Shown: positions 26,011-33,538 of the stretch, piece after piece
Layout of the letters: the number at the start of each line of letters is the position of its first letter
Position numbering within the stretch: the stretch's first letter is position 1
Source: Acidobacteriota bacterium
Lineage (GTDB): Bacteria; Acidobacteriota; Terriglobia; Terriglobales; Acidobacteriaceae
DNA: 59,257 nucleotides
NCBI GenBank assembly: GCA_018268855.1
Contig: JAFDVR010000011.1
Location: 1-59,257 of the forward strand
Direction of reading: 5' to 3'
Notes under the pieces: generated by a model
Database searches by the model: none
What the model was told of the DNA's origin: nothing
Seen by the model: the letters and a program-made list of their open reading frames with translations, nothing else
Position numbers and translations under genes: made by a program

Positions 26011-26499
26011 TCAAGGTTCGTCGGCGCTTGGGCCCCAGCTCGAAGGAACGGGAATATTGAGCAGCCGCAGATATACGCTGAATTGTCCGCGGTGCTGGTA
26101 CCAGTGATTGAGCATGATGTTGCGCAGGAAAGCCTGACGCGGCATGGCGGCCAGTTCTTTGTCGCCGTCTGCGATACGCCAGGTGGCGCGCATGGCTTCA
26201 TCGTTGAAGGCGGGCAGCACGGTCCGCACCGTGGCGATGCTCTTCTCGTAGGCTTCAAGGATTTGTGCCATCGATTCGGGTTGTGGGAACTGAAAGCCGG
26301 GAGGCGCAATCGTGTCCTGCTGCGCGCCGGAAACCACGCCGCCGGGCACCAGCGCGAGATGATAGGCAAGCTGGCCGGCAGTGAGAGATTTCTCATGCGG
26401 CTTCCATGTGAGCTTGTCTTCAGGAAGACGTTCGAGAAATTTACGCGTGACAGGCGCCTGCTGTTCGAATTCAGCGAGCAGTTCATTTGCGATAGACAA
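26011..26499 (-). CDS. DinB-family protein
   Basis: A 162-residue four-helix DinB-fold protein. Histidines expected to bind a metal are in LTAGQLAYHLALVPG (about residue 47) and LNHWYQHRGQFSVYLRLLNI (about 131-137). Such proteins are small metal-dependent hydrolases or transferases of mostly unknown substrate. It is the third gene of an apparent ArsR-SRPBCC-DinB operon (48 bases after the SRPBCC gene). An AAGGAGAACC ribosome site lies before the ATG. The grouping suggests a small-molecule response. Confidence 0.87.
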   Translation of the reverse strand: MSIANELLAEFEQQAPVTRKFLERLPEDKLTWKPHEKSLTAGQLAYHLALVPGGVVSGAQQDTIAPPGFQFPQPESMAQILEAYEKSIATVRTVLPAFNDEAMRATWRIADGDKELAAMPRQAFLRNIMLNHWYQHRGQFSVYLRLLNIPVPSSWGPSADEP

Positions 26500-26547
26500 A
26501 GTCGGTTCTCCTTGCTTGGGATGGCTGCATTTGTGAAGCGCTCTTAC

Positions 26548-27009
26548 TCAGGCACGCGAAGATTCGGCACGTTTGCGTATCTCTCCCGCAACGTAGCTCC
26601 ATCCGGTATGAATGTTCTCCTTCACCCCTTCAGGAAACAACCCAAAGCCCGTGTGGCGAAAGTGGATGACGGTTTCGCCGTCTTCTTCGCTAAGGCGGTA
26701 CTGGATATTATTTGCGACAGGCGCAGACATAAAAAGCGGCCCTGTAAGTTCGAGCAGAGTAGGCGATTTGATGGCCTGCACATGGCCCCAAAAGTGACCA
26801 TTATTGTCGTCAAGATCGCGGAACCAGCGTCCGCCCGGCCATGCCTCCAGCTTGAGCGGCATGGGATTGCCATTGATGTTCGTGTTGGACGGGCCAACCT
26901 GTTCGAGCACTGCGTCGAAGGTCACTTCGATCGGTGCTTTGACACGTATCTCCTGCGTAATGGTGAGAGTCGCGTCCTGCAATGCGGTTTCGAGTTGCGC
27001 GGTGGGCAT
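26548..27009 (-). CDS. SRPBCC/AHSA1-domain protein
   Basis: A 153-residue START-like (SRPBCC) protein of the AHSA1 type: the opening TITQEIRVKAPIEVTFDAVLEQ is the classic first strand and helix, followed by EAWPGGRWFRDL and HFRHTGFGLFPEG, ending in the long C-terminal helix. The fold forms a deep hydrophobic pocket for ligands. It is encoded 27 bases after an ArsR-type repressor, the common arrangement in which the repressor controls the SRPBCC gene. The GGAGAACG ribosome site precedes the ATG. Confidence 0.88.
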   Translation of the reverse strand: MPTAQLETALQDATLTITQEIRVKAPIEVTFDAVLEQVGPSNTNINGNPMPLKLEAWPGGRWFRDLDDNNGHFWGHVQAIKSPTLLELTGPLFMSAPVANNIQYRLSEEDGETVIHFRHTGFGLFPEGVKENIHTGWSYVAGEIRKRAESSRA

Positions 27010-27036
27010 GGTCGTTCTCCTTGCGAGTGTTGAAAG

Positions 27037-27387
27037 TTATTTGTTGCTGGGCCGTTTTGCGGTGTGCGCGGCTGCTTCTGCGCGCTGCTTGATGCGGTGG
27101 AGATGATTGCTCCAGTAGCGCTCAAAGGTGGCCGCCCATTCGTGGAGCGGATGGAGAGCATCCGCATCTGTGCGGTAATACTTCTCGCGTCCCTGGCAGC
27201 GCATGCGGACCAGGCCTGTGGAGTGCAGCACGCGAAGATGTTTGGATACCGACGGTTGTTCGATTGCAAGCGCGATAGCGATGTCGCCCACGGTGCGTTC
27301 CTGCGGCGCCAGCAGGGTGAGGATCTGCCGCCGTCGCGGCTCAGCGATGGCGTTGAAGATGTCGGAAGTAGTTGCGGCTCGTGCCAT
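27037..27387 (-). CDS. ArsR-family winged-helix repressor
   Basis: A 116-residue regulator: FNAIAEPRRRQILTLL opens the winged helix (residues 9-24), VGDIAIALAIEQPSVSKHLRVLHS is the recognition helix region, and GREKYYR forms the wing. No Cys pair of the arsenic sensors is present, so it belongs to the SdpR-like, metal-independent group coupled to SRPBCC proteins. The ATG at 27387 is used because MARAATTSDIFNA is the usual N-terminus. A perfect palindrome lies 20 bases upstream and is a likely autoregulatory operator. Confidence 0.9.
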   Translation of the reverse strand: MARAATTSDIFNAIAEPRRRQILTLLAPQERTVGDIAIALAIEQPSVSKHLRVLHSTGLVRMRCQGREKYYRTDADALHPLHEWAATFERYWSNHLHRIKQRAEAAAHTAKRPSNK

Positions 27388-27406
27388 AAGAAGCACAATA
27401 CATTCC

Positions 27407-27420
27407 CATATTAGAATATG
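27407..27420. promoter_or_regulatory. Probable operator of the ArsR-SRPBCC-DinB operon
   Basis: CATATT-AG-AATATG is a perfect 14-base palindrome positioned 20 bases before the arsR start codon, where it would overlap the promoter. ArsR/SdpR repressors bind such AT-rich dyads. It is the only long palindrome in this short gap. Confidence 0.55.
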
Positions 27421-27451
27421 TCAAGTATAGAAAATGATTATGACGGAAATG

Positions 27452-27479
27452 AAAAAGCCTCCGCGAACGGAGGCTTTTT
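27452..27479. terminator. Bidirectional intrinsic terminator after rpmE
   Basis: AAAAAGCCTCCG-CGAA-CGGAGGCTTTTT has a 12-bp pairing with A/T tracts on both sides. On the minus strand it ends rpmE, 18 bases after its stop codon. Confidence 0.92.
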
Positions 27480-27497
27480 GCTGGGTTACAAATCCGC

Positions 27498-27710
27498 TTA
27501 TTTAGCGGCTTTCTCATACTTGCGCTTGAAGCGCTCGATGCGGCCTGCGGTATCGATCATCTTCTGCTTGCCGGTGAAGAACGGGTGGCAGTTCGCGCAG
27601 ATTTCAAGAACGATGTCGCCCTTGTGCGTGGAGCGGGTCTGGAAGTTGTTGCCGCACGCGCAGCGCACGGTGGTGTCGTTGTATTCAGGATGAATGCCAG
27701 CCTTGGGCAT
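27498..27710 (-). CDS. rpmE: 50S ribosomal protein L31
   Basis: A 70-residue ribosomal protein in its zinc-binding (C+) form: Cys17, Cys19 (CACG), Cys38 and Cys41 (CANC) are all present. Motifs HPEY near the N-terminus and HPFFTGKQK in the middle are family marks. Zinc-binding L31 serves as a zinc store and may be swapped for a zinc-free paralogue under starvation; none is seen here. GAGAAATCTC context precedes the ATG. Monocistronic with its own terminator. Confidence 0.97.
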   Translation of the reverse strand: MPKAGIHPEYNDTTVRCACGNNFQTRSTHKGDIVLEICANCHPFFTGKQKMIDTAGRIERFKRKYEKAAK

Positions 27711-27900
27711 GAGATTTCTCGCTTTCGATTGGTTGCAGCCGTGTATTCCCGGTTACGCGGTTCGCTTGCAACGGTGCGGTCACGTCACATCGATTGTCCT
27801 GTCGCGCGGATGGCCCGGGGAGCTGCTGTCCTAAGTATACCAGCCGCGGATGGCTCGGATAACACGAGAGCCACGCATACCAACAAGCCACATCCCGCAA

Positions 27901-27937
27901 TATAGTTTACAAGGAAAGCATTTCCTGAGAAACTATA
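27901..27937. promoter_or_regulatory. Dyad operator in front of the MarR gene
   Basis: A 37-base dyad with centre at 27919: TATAGTTT pairs with AAACTATA and, inside it, AGGAAA pairs with TTTCCT (14 of 17 half-site bases symmetric). It ends 4 bases before the marR start codon and must cover its promoter, so autoregulation by the MarR protein is likely. Confidence 0.65.
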
Positions 27938-27941
27938 CCTA

Positions 27942-28403
27942 ATGTCCGAAAAGAAAACCACCGTGAGTCCTCTTGAAGAGCACCTGGGCCTCTGGATGAG
28001 GCGCGTTTCGAACCACGTCTCACAGCGGTTTGCAGATGGATTGGCCGCGCGAGAGATTGCCGTAGCGGAGTGGGTGCTGCTGCGCGAGCTATTCAACGCG
28101 GCTGCCGAGCCCAGCGCGCTCGCTGAACGGATCGGAATGACTCGTGGCGCGATAACGAAGATCGTAGACAAACTGGTAGCAAAAGGATTTGCTCAGCGGG
28201 TCTCGCGAGAAGACGATCGCCGCTTTCAAAGGGTGGAGTTGACCGCTGCGGGAAAGAAGATCGTGCCTATCCTCGCCGAGATCGCCGATGCAAATGATGC
28301 GGCCTGTTTCGCTGGCTTGCATAAGTCAGAGCGGACTCAGTTGATCGCGTTGTTGAAGAAACTGGCAGACACCATGGAGTTGCGCTACATCCCCACGGAA
28401 TAG
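27942..28403 (+). CDS. MarR-family transcriptional regulator
   Basis: A 153-residue winged-helix regulator. The DNA-binding part is about residues 40-100: VAEWVLLRELFNAAAEPSALAERIGMTRGAITKIVDKLVAKG with the wing RVSREDDRRFQRVELT. The dimerisation helices lie at both ends. The start ATG has no clear Shine-Dalgarno and sits 4 bases after the dyad operator, so a very short leader is likely. It precedes a DUF1398 gene by 39 bases on the same strand and probably controls it. Confidence 0.9.
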   Translation: MSEKKTTVSPLEEHLGLWMRRVSNHVSQRFADGLAAREIAVAEWVLLRELFNAAAEPSALAERIGMTRGAITKIVDKLVAKGFAQRVSREDDRRFQRVELTAAGKKIVPILAEIADANDAACFAGLHKSERTQLIALLKKLADTMELRYIPTE

Positions 28404-28442
28404 CTGGAAGTACGAGATTAATCACCACGAAAGAGAGTCAAT

Positions 28443-28829
28443 ATGAACACAGCAGAAGTACATGTAGTCATGGCAGGTACGCAGAACGGCACCATGACGT
28501 TTCCTCAGGTAGTTGGAAGGCTGCTGGCGGTAGGTGTGGAGTCCTACTTTGTGGACTACCTGGCGAAGAACGAGGTCGTGTACACGGCAGATGAGGTGCT
28601 CACAGAGCCATTGACGCTCGACGTTCCAGCAGTTGCGGATACTTTCTCGCGAGAAGGGATTGTGGCGGCGATTCGCGGCGCACAGGCGGACACGATCCGG
28701 TATCCGGAGTTTGTAAAGCAAGCGGCTGCGGCGGGCGTGGCGGGGTACTGGGCGTTTCTCAGCGGGCAGAAGGTGATTTACTTTGGCCGGCGCGGCGAGA
28801 TGCATATAGAAGAGTTCCCCAGAAAATAG
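28443..28829 (+). CDS. DUF1398-family protein
   Basis: A 128-residue protein similar to E. coli YbcV and relatives (DUF1398): MTFPQVVGRLLAVGVESYFVDYLAKNEVVY near the N-terminus and YPEFVKQAAAAGVAGYWAFLSGQKVIYFGR at the C-terminus are the two conserved blocks. The biochemical role of the family is unknown; a small-molecule or phage-related stress link is only speculation. It has an AAAGAGAGTC ribosome region and is probably in the marR operon. Confidence 0.85.
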   Translation: MNTAEVHVVMAGTQNGTMTFPQVVGRLLAVGVESYFVDYLAKNEVVYTADEVLTEPLTLDVPAVADTFSREGIVAAIRGAQADTIRYPEFVKQAAAAGVAGYWAFLSGQKVIYFGRRGEMHIEEFPRK

Positions 28830-28874
28830 TGCTCGGCTTCCACCGAGATGGCTGAATTTCCACTGTCTCAATGA

Positions 28875-29678
28875 ATGCCTGCTGCCTGCGATACTGAAAG
28901 CCGGATGCCGGAGATGGAACAGAACGAGTGCCCGCGTTGTGGCGGGTCGGGCTTTGTGTTTGAGATGGATGCGCAGGGCGCACGCGCAGCCAAGCGATGC
29001 GTCTGCCAATTAGCGCGGCGTAATGCTCGGGCGTTGAGCCATGCGCGCATTCCGCGGCGGTATGAGCACTGCACGCTGGAAAGCTATGAGACGCAGTTTT
29101 CCGGTGCGAACAAATCGCTGCAAAAAGGCCTGATGACGGCGCGGAAGTTTGTGGAGTCGTATCCGCTGGAGACGGACGGGAAGGGGATTCTGCTGACAGG
29201 CTCGATCGGTGTAGGTAAGACGCACCTTGCGGTGGGGATTCTGCAGGCGCTGATCGAGCGGGGCGCGCAGGGCATGTTCTTCGATTATCGCGAACTGTTG
29301 AAGCAGATTCAGCACAGTTATAACGACAGCGTGACGACGACGGAGATGGGCATTCTGGAGCCGATCTTCAACGCCGAGGTGCTGGTGCTGGATGAGATCG
29401 GCGCGTCCAAACCCACCGACTGGGTATGGGATACCGTCTCGCACATCCTCAATACGCGCTACAACGACAAGCGCACCACGATTCTAACGACGAATTATGC
29501 GAACCTGCCTCCGCTTGGCATGGAGACGAATGGGGCACAAGGCCGTGGCTATCGCGAGGACACGCTGGGCGACCGCATTGGCGAACGTATGCGCAGCCGC
29601 TTACAGGAGATGTGCGTCGTGGTGGAGATGCAAGGTGAGGATTTTCGCCAGCGGGTAAAGCGCGCTACCTTCGCCTGA
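28875..29678 (+). CDS. DnaC/DnaI-like AAA+ ATPase with N-terminal zinc ribbon
   Basis: A 267-residue helicase-loader-like ATPase. Four cysteines near the N-terminus (19, 22 in CPRCGG and 42, 44 in CVC) form a zinc site as in DnaI/DnaC-type loaders. Walker A is GSIGVGKTH (residues 109-117) and Walker B VLVLDEIG (about 170-176), followed by ILTTNYANLP (sensor 1) and a C-terminal RMRSRL (sensor 2 arginine). Such proteins load the replicative helicase; IstB proteins of insertion sequences are related, but no transposase lies beside it. The start may be 28875, 28905 or 28914; the Cys motif lies after all of them. Confidence 0.85.
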   Translation: MPAACDTESRMPEMEQNECPRCGGSGFVFEMDAQGARAAKRCVCQLARRNARALSHARIPRRYEHCTLESYETQFSGANKSLQKGLMTARKFVESYPLETDGKGILLTGSIGVGKTHLAVGILQALIERGAQGMFFDYRELLKQIQHSYNDSVTTTEMGILEPIFNAEVLVLDEIGASKPTDWVWDTVSHILNTRYNDKRTTILTTNYANLPPLGMETNGAQGRGYREDTLGDRIGERMRSRLQEMCVVVEMQGEDFRQRVKRATFA

Positions 29679-29787
29679 TGGCAGGTAGTTTAATTGCGCT
29701 TCACACGGACACCACGCTTGCGTCATAGGAGCCAGATCTCTCTGTTCACGCTCGCGTTCGGCCAATAACCGGAAGTTCAGGATACTG

Positions 29788-29952
29788 TTACCGCAGCGCT
29801 GTAACCACCAGCATGAGCGCAACGCCGAGGGCGGCGATGCGGTAGGCAAGTTCACCGCCGTCGAGGTTCTTAAGGAGTGTGGCGGGGATACGGGCCAGCA
29901 TGACCGGAGTGCGGGTGAGCGTGGCATAGCGGGATGAGAGCGGCGTGGTCAT
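29788..29952 (-). CDS. Possible 54-residue membrane-tail protein
   Basis: In the 416-base gap between the ATPase and the next gene, the minus strand has an ORF of 54 codons whose C-terminus is a hydrophobic helix (ELAYRIAALGVALMLVVTAL) preceded by a basic segment (MLARIPATLLKNLDGG). It resembles small tail-anchored membrane proteins. There is no Shine-Dalgarno, though an inverted repeat (CATCGT/ACGATG) lies about 10 bases before the ATG. It could be chance; the clean helix speaks for it. Confidence 0.35.
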   Translation of the reverse strand: MTTPLSSRYATLTRTPVMLARIPATLLKNLDGGELAYRIAALGVALMLVVTALR

Positions 29953-30094
29953 GGGAGCGGCATCGTTCGGGACGATGATCTTTACTTCTCTTAACGCTGG
30001 ATGATGACAGAACGATTCGGTTTCCGGAAGAAATATTTTCAGGACGTATCAGGGAAGGGTCGTCTCCTGTGACGGAGAGATGTAGACTTCGTGC

Positions 30095-30610
30095 ATGATT
30101 GGCGACGAGACGAAACCGGAACAACGCTCCACAGTGGAAAAGATAGGCATCGCGCTGGCCGTGGTGGCCATTGTGGCCACGCTGGCTATCATGCTGGTTG
30201 TGCGGCGTAATCACGCAACACCGGCTGGACCGGAGCAGGTACGGGCGCTGGATGCGTATGCCTCGAATTTGGCGATCAGCAACGTCACTATGAGTGAAGC
30301 CGAGGCGGTGCGAATTTCCGCTAAAAGTCTTTATGTAGACGGCACTCTTGAAAACAAGGGAGATAAGACACTGACCGGGGTGAGCGTGCAGGCGGTGTTC
30401 CATGGCGCCGATGGCGGCGTGGTATTTGCCGAGACGACTCCACTGCGGCTGGTCCGGCAGCGCGAGCCCTATGTAGACTTACAGGAGATTTCGGCTGCAC
30501 CGATCGCTCCAGGCCAGTTGCGGGAGTTCCGGCTGATCTTTGAGGGCGTTCCGGAGAGTTGGAATGGGCAGCCACCGGAGATTCGCGTAGTGCGGACAGT
30601 GTTGAAGTAA
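30095..30610 (+). CDS. Membrane-anchored DUF2393-like protein
   Basis: A 171-residue protein with one N-terminal membrane anchor (IGIALAVVAIVATLAIMLVV, about residues 17-36) and a periplasmic beta-rich domain (DAYASNLAISNVTMSEAEAV, LYVDGTLENKGDKTLTGVSVQAVF, PIAPGQLREFRLIFEGVPESWNGQPPEI). Proteins with this layout are common in acidobacteria and are annotated as DUF2393; their role is unknown. The text looks like an Ig-like or FxLYD-like fold, which fits TLENKGDKTL. Monocistronic with a terminator 50 bases on. Confidence 0.75.
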   Translation: MIGDETKPEQRSTVEKIGIALAVVAIVATLAIMLVVRRNHATPAGPEQVRALDAYASNLAISNVTMSEAEAVRISAKSLYVDGTLENKGDKTLTGVSVQAVFHGADGGVVFAETTPLRLVRQREPYVDLQEISAAPIAPGQLREFRLIFEGVPESWNGQPPEIRVVRTVLK

Positions 30611-30659
30611 TTGGTTCCTTTGAGCGGACCGGGAATTTCCTTCCAAGCAGAACATCGCG

Positions 30660-30688
30660 GGCGGCAAGAATTGCCGCCTTTTCTGTTT
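30660..30688 (+). terminator. Intrinsic terminator
   Basis: GGCGGCAA-GAA-TTGCCGCC (8-bp stem) followed by TTTTCTGTTT. It closes the DUF2393-like gene ahead of the OmpA-family gene. Confidence 0.8.
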
Positions 30689-30810
30689 GCACCACGATTA
30701 CGCGATTCTTCTATCTCCTTGCATTTATTACAGATAGCGAGTTTAGATTGTTTGGCATCGCCCTTGCTCTAGGTACTGGCGTGAAGCACCGTCACGAAGG
30801 AGCGACAGCA

Positions 30811-31710
30811 ATGGATCTGATGAAGCGAGCACTTCCCACAATTTCTGCGGCGGTTCTGGTTGGAGCAATGGTTGCACCGGCGTACGCGCAGCAGTCCCAG
30901 GATGAACTGTCTGCTTCGTCCACGCAGACCACGTCTGCGCAGACGACGGATAACAGCCAGTATGCGACCGGCAAGCCGCTGGAGATGCAGAGCAAGGAAG
31001 GTTTCTGGGGACACATGAATCCCTTTGCCCGCAAGAAGTGGGTAAAACGGCAGGTGAACCCGATCAAGGACCGTGTGAACGAGCTTGACGAGGTGCAGGC
31101 GAAGAACGCGAACGATATCCGCGATCTGGATGCACGTACGACAGCAGGTATCCGCCGCGCGAGCGACGCAGCCGCGGCTGCTGACCAGCGCGCAGCCGAA
31201 GCAGGCAACCGGGCCGATGCGGCAAACGGTTTGGCAACCACGGCCTCAACTCGCACCCAGGCATTGCATGGCACGGTCAGCAATCTTGACCAGTATCAGC
31301 CGGTAACGGCGAAGTCGCTGACGTTTGCTAAAGGCCGCACCACGCTAACCGAGCGCCAGAAGAAGGAGCTCGACGAGGTTGCCGACCAGCTTGCAAATGA
31401 GAAAGGCTACATCGTTGAGGTTCAGGGTTACAGCCGTTCGGGCGTGACCAGTTCGCAGGCGATGGCCGATTCGGTTGTTCGTTATCTGGTGACCGAGCAC
31501 GATGTGCCGATCTATCGCATCTATCGCACCGGCATGGGTCGTGCCAAGTTCCAGGGTGAGGAAGGCGAGCGTTCGCTGACCAACGGTGTGCACGTTGCTG
31601 TGCTGCACAACAGCCTGGCCAACATGGACAACAGTACTACGGGCAACACGAGCGATATGCCGGCCAATAACACGCAGAGCAGCGTAACCATGCCGCAGAG
31701 CAACTACTAA
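30811..31710 (+). CDS. OmpA-family peptidoglycan-associated protein
   Basis: A 299-residue exported protein: signal peptide (MDLMKRALPTISAAVLVGAMVAPAYAQ), a short linker, a helical coiled-coil region rich in Ala and Asp (about 80-150: VNELDEVQAKNANDIRDLDA, AADQRAAEAGNRADAANGL), then an OmpA-like domain (about 165-265: SLTFAKGRTTLTERQKKELDEVADQL, YSRSGVTSSQAMADSVVRYL, GMGRAKFQ) and an Asn/Thr/Ser tail. OmpA domains bind diaminopimelate of peptidoglycan. The ATG at 30811 is selected by AAGGAG at 30797-30802. Confidence 0.88.
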   Translation: MDLMKRALPTISAAVLVGAMVAPAYAQQSQDELSASSTQTTSAQTTDNSQYATGKPLEMQSKEGFWGHMNPFARKKWVKRQVNPIKDRVNELDEVQAKNANDIRDLDARTTAGIRRASDAAAAADQRAAEAGNRADAANGLATTASTRTQALHGTVSNLDQYQPVTAKSLTFAKGRTTLTERQKKELDEVADQLANEKGYIVEVQGYSRSGVTSSQAMADSVVRYLVTEHDVPIYRIYRTGMGRAKFQGEEGERSLTNGVHVAVLHNSLANMDNSTTGNTSDMPANNTQSSVTMPQSNY

Positions 31711-31781
31711 CGAATCGTGGACGCGCGGCAAAGATCGCGCTCCCAAAAAGCTCTCCTAAACCGAGAGAACCAAGGCAGATT

Positions 31782-31809
31782 GGCCCACCCGAAAGGTGGG
31801 CCCTTTTTT
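31782..31809 (+). terminator. Intrinsic terminator after the OmpA-family gene
   Basis: GGCCCACC-CGAAA-GGTGGGCC (8-bp GC-rich stem) followed by CTTTTTTG. It lies 70 bases after the stop. Confidence 0.9.
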
Positions 31810-31996
31810 GTCCTGCGGGTGCTGCGCGCACGGCGAAGAGCGCGCTTCGCGCGCGTTGTCAGCGGGGTGAAGAGTGTGGGCGCTTCCGCTGGTTGCGGGA
31901 AAGCTCTCCCTAACAACTAAGAACCAGGATCTGCGCAGTCACCGATTTGGCATGAAAGACACGCACTCCGGCTGATACGATTTCGCTATCACTCAC

Positions 31997-33538
31997 ATGA
32001 CTTACCCGATTGCGCTGACTATCTTTTGCGCCGCGTTTGCGTTGGTTACACTGGCTGGTTTTTGGGCTGGGCGGTGGCGGCGTCCTGCCACAGGCATGCA
32101 CTCCCTGGAAGAGTGGGGCCTTGCGGGACGCTCGTTTGGCACGCTGATTACATGGTTTTTGATTGGCGGCGATCTCTACACGGCGTACACGATTATTGCG
32201 GTGCCTGCAGCGATGTATGGCGCGGGTGCGATGGGCTTCTTTGCGATTCCATACTGCATTCTTCTGTATCCGTACATGATGGTGACCCTGCCGCGCCTCT
32301 GGACTATCTGCACTCGCAATGGCTATGTGACCTTTGCGGATTTTGTGAAGGGGAGGTTTGGGTTGCGTCCGCTGACGTTGGCGGTTGCGATCACCGGCAT
32401 TCTTTCGCTGATGCCATATATCGCGTTGCAGCTTGTGGGCATGCGTGTGGTGCTGGAGGCGTTGGGGCTGAAGGGCAACTGGCCGCTCACCGTCGCGTTC
32501 CTCATTCTCGCGGCCTATACGTACTCCAGCGGACTGCGCGCCCCGGCCATCATCGCCGTGGTGAAAGACGTGATGCTGTACATCATGGTGCTTGCCGCAG
32601 TCATCATTCTGCCGTGGAAGCTTGGTGGCTTTGCACACATCTTCCAGGTAGCCAGAGCCACGTTGCCTACGCACACGCCGCCGGGCTCGATCCTGCTGAA
32701 GCCCGGGCAGATGTTACCGTACATCACGCTCGCACTCGGCTCGTCTGTTGCCCTGCTGCTTTATCCGCATACGGCAACAGGCATGCTCTCCGCGAAGAGC
32801 GCCAACACCATCAAGCGCAATGCCGCGCTGCTGCCCGCATACAGCATTGTGCTCGCGCTGCTGGCTGTGCTGGGCTATGTCGCGATTGCGGCAGGCGTCA
32901 CCGGTCCGGACAAGAATGCAGTTATCCCGCAACTTTTTCTGCACGGATTTCCTGAGTGGTTCGCGGGCTTCTGCCTCTCGGCTGTGGCGATTGGTGCGCT
33001 GGTTCCGGCGGCGATCATGTCCATTGCCGCGTCGAACCTCTTCACGCGCAATGTATGGGGAGAGTTCAAGCGCGTGCGCGGCACCGATCTGCAGGAGTCG
33101 AACATGGCCAAGGCCGTGTCGCTGCTGGTGAAGTTCGGCGCGCTCATCTTCGTGCTCGACGATAAATCCGGCTACGCCATCGACATGCAACTACTCGGCG
33201 GCATCTGGATCGCGCAACTCTTTCCCAGCGTGATGCTCGGCGCCTTCGTCCGCAAGCTGCATCCGTGGGCGCTCTTCTGCGGATGGGCCGCAGGAATGGC
33301 CAGCGGCACGGCCATGGCCGCAACGCTGCATCTCAAATCGAGCGTGTATCCCGTGCATCTCTTCGGACACACCTACGGCACGTACGCCGCCATCCCGGCC
33401 CTCCTCCTCAATCTGATCGTCAGCTTTGTACTGACGCCCATCTTCAGTGCAATGAAACTGCGCGACAGGTCAAATACAGCCGTGGCTTTTGCGGAGGTAA
33501 GCGATGCAAATATCGAGACGCGGGTTCCTGCTCACTAG
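31997..33538 (+). CDS. Sodium:solute symporter, monocarboxylate-type (MctP-like)
   Basis: A 513-residue SSS-family transporter with about 13 membrane segments. The motif EEWGLAGRSFGTLITWFLIGGDLYTAYT places it near MctP-type monocarboxylate and pyruvate/lactate permeases rather than PutP; RFGLRPLTLAVAITGILSLMPYIALQLVG and LLYPHTATGMLSAKSANTIKRN support this. It would import small organic acids with sodium. The stop overlaps the start of the DUF2264 gene by 35 bases, so translation is coupled. A D-2-hydroxyacid dehydrogenase lies 13 bases beyond that, convergent. Confidence 0.85.
   Translation: MTYPIALTIFCAAFALVTLAGFWAGRWRRPATGMHSLEEWGLAGRSFGTLITWFLIGGDLYTAYTIIAVPAAMYGAGAMGFFAIPYCILLYPYMMVTLPRLWTICTRNGYVTFADFVKGRFGLRPLTLAVAITGILSLMPYIALQLVGMRVVLEALGLKGNWPLTVAFLILAAYTYSSGLRAPAIIAVVKDVMLYIMVLAAVIILPWKLGGFAHIFQVARATLPTHTPPGSILLKPGQMLPYITLALGSSVALLLYPHTATGMLSAKSANTIKRNAALLPAYSIVLALLAVLGYVAIAAGVTGPDKNAVIPQLFLHGFPEWFAGFCLSAVAIGALVPAAIMSIAASNLFTRNVWGEFKRVRGTDLQESNMAKAVSLLVKFGALIFVLDDKSGYAIDMQLLGGIWIAQLFPSVMLGAFVRKLHPWALFCGWAAGMASGTAMAATLHLKSSVYPVHLFGHTYGTYAAIPALLLNLIVSFVLTPIFSAMKLRDRSNTAVAFAEVSDANIETRVPAH

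Noticed and set aside
28875..29678. IstB of an insertion sequence
   Set aside because: No transposase or inverted ends lie beside the ATPase gene, and it carries a DnaI-like N-terminal Cys motif.
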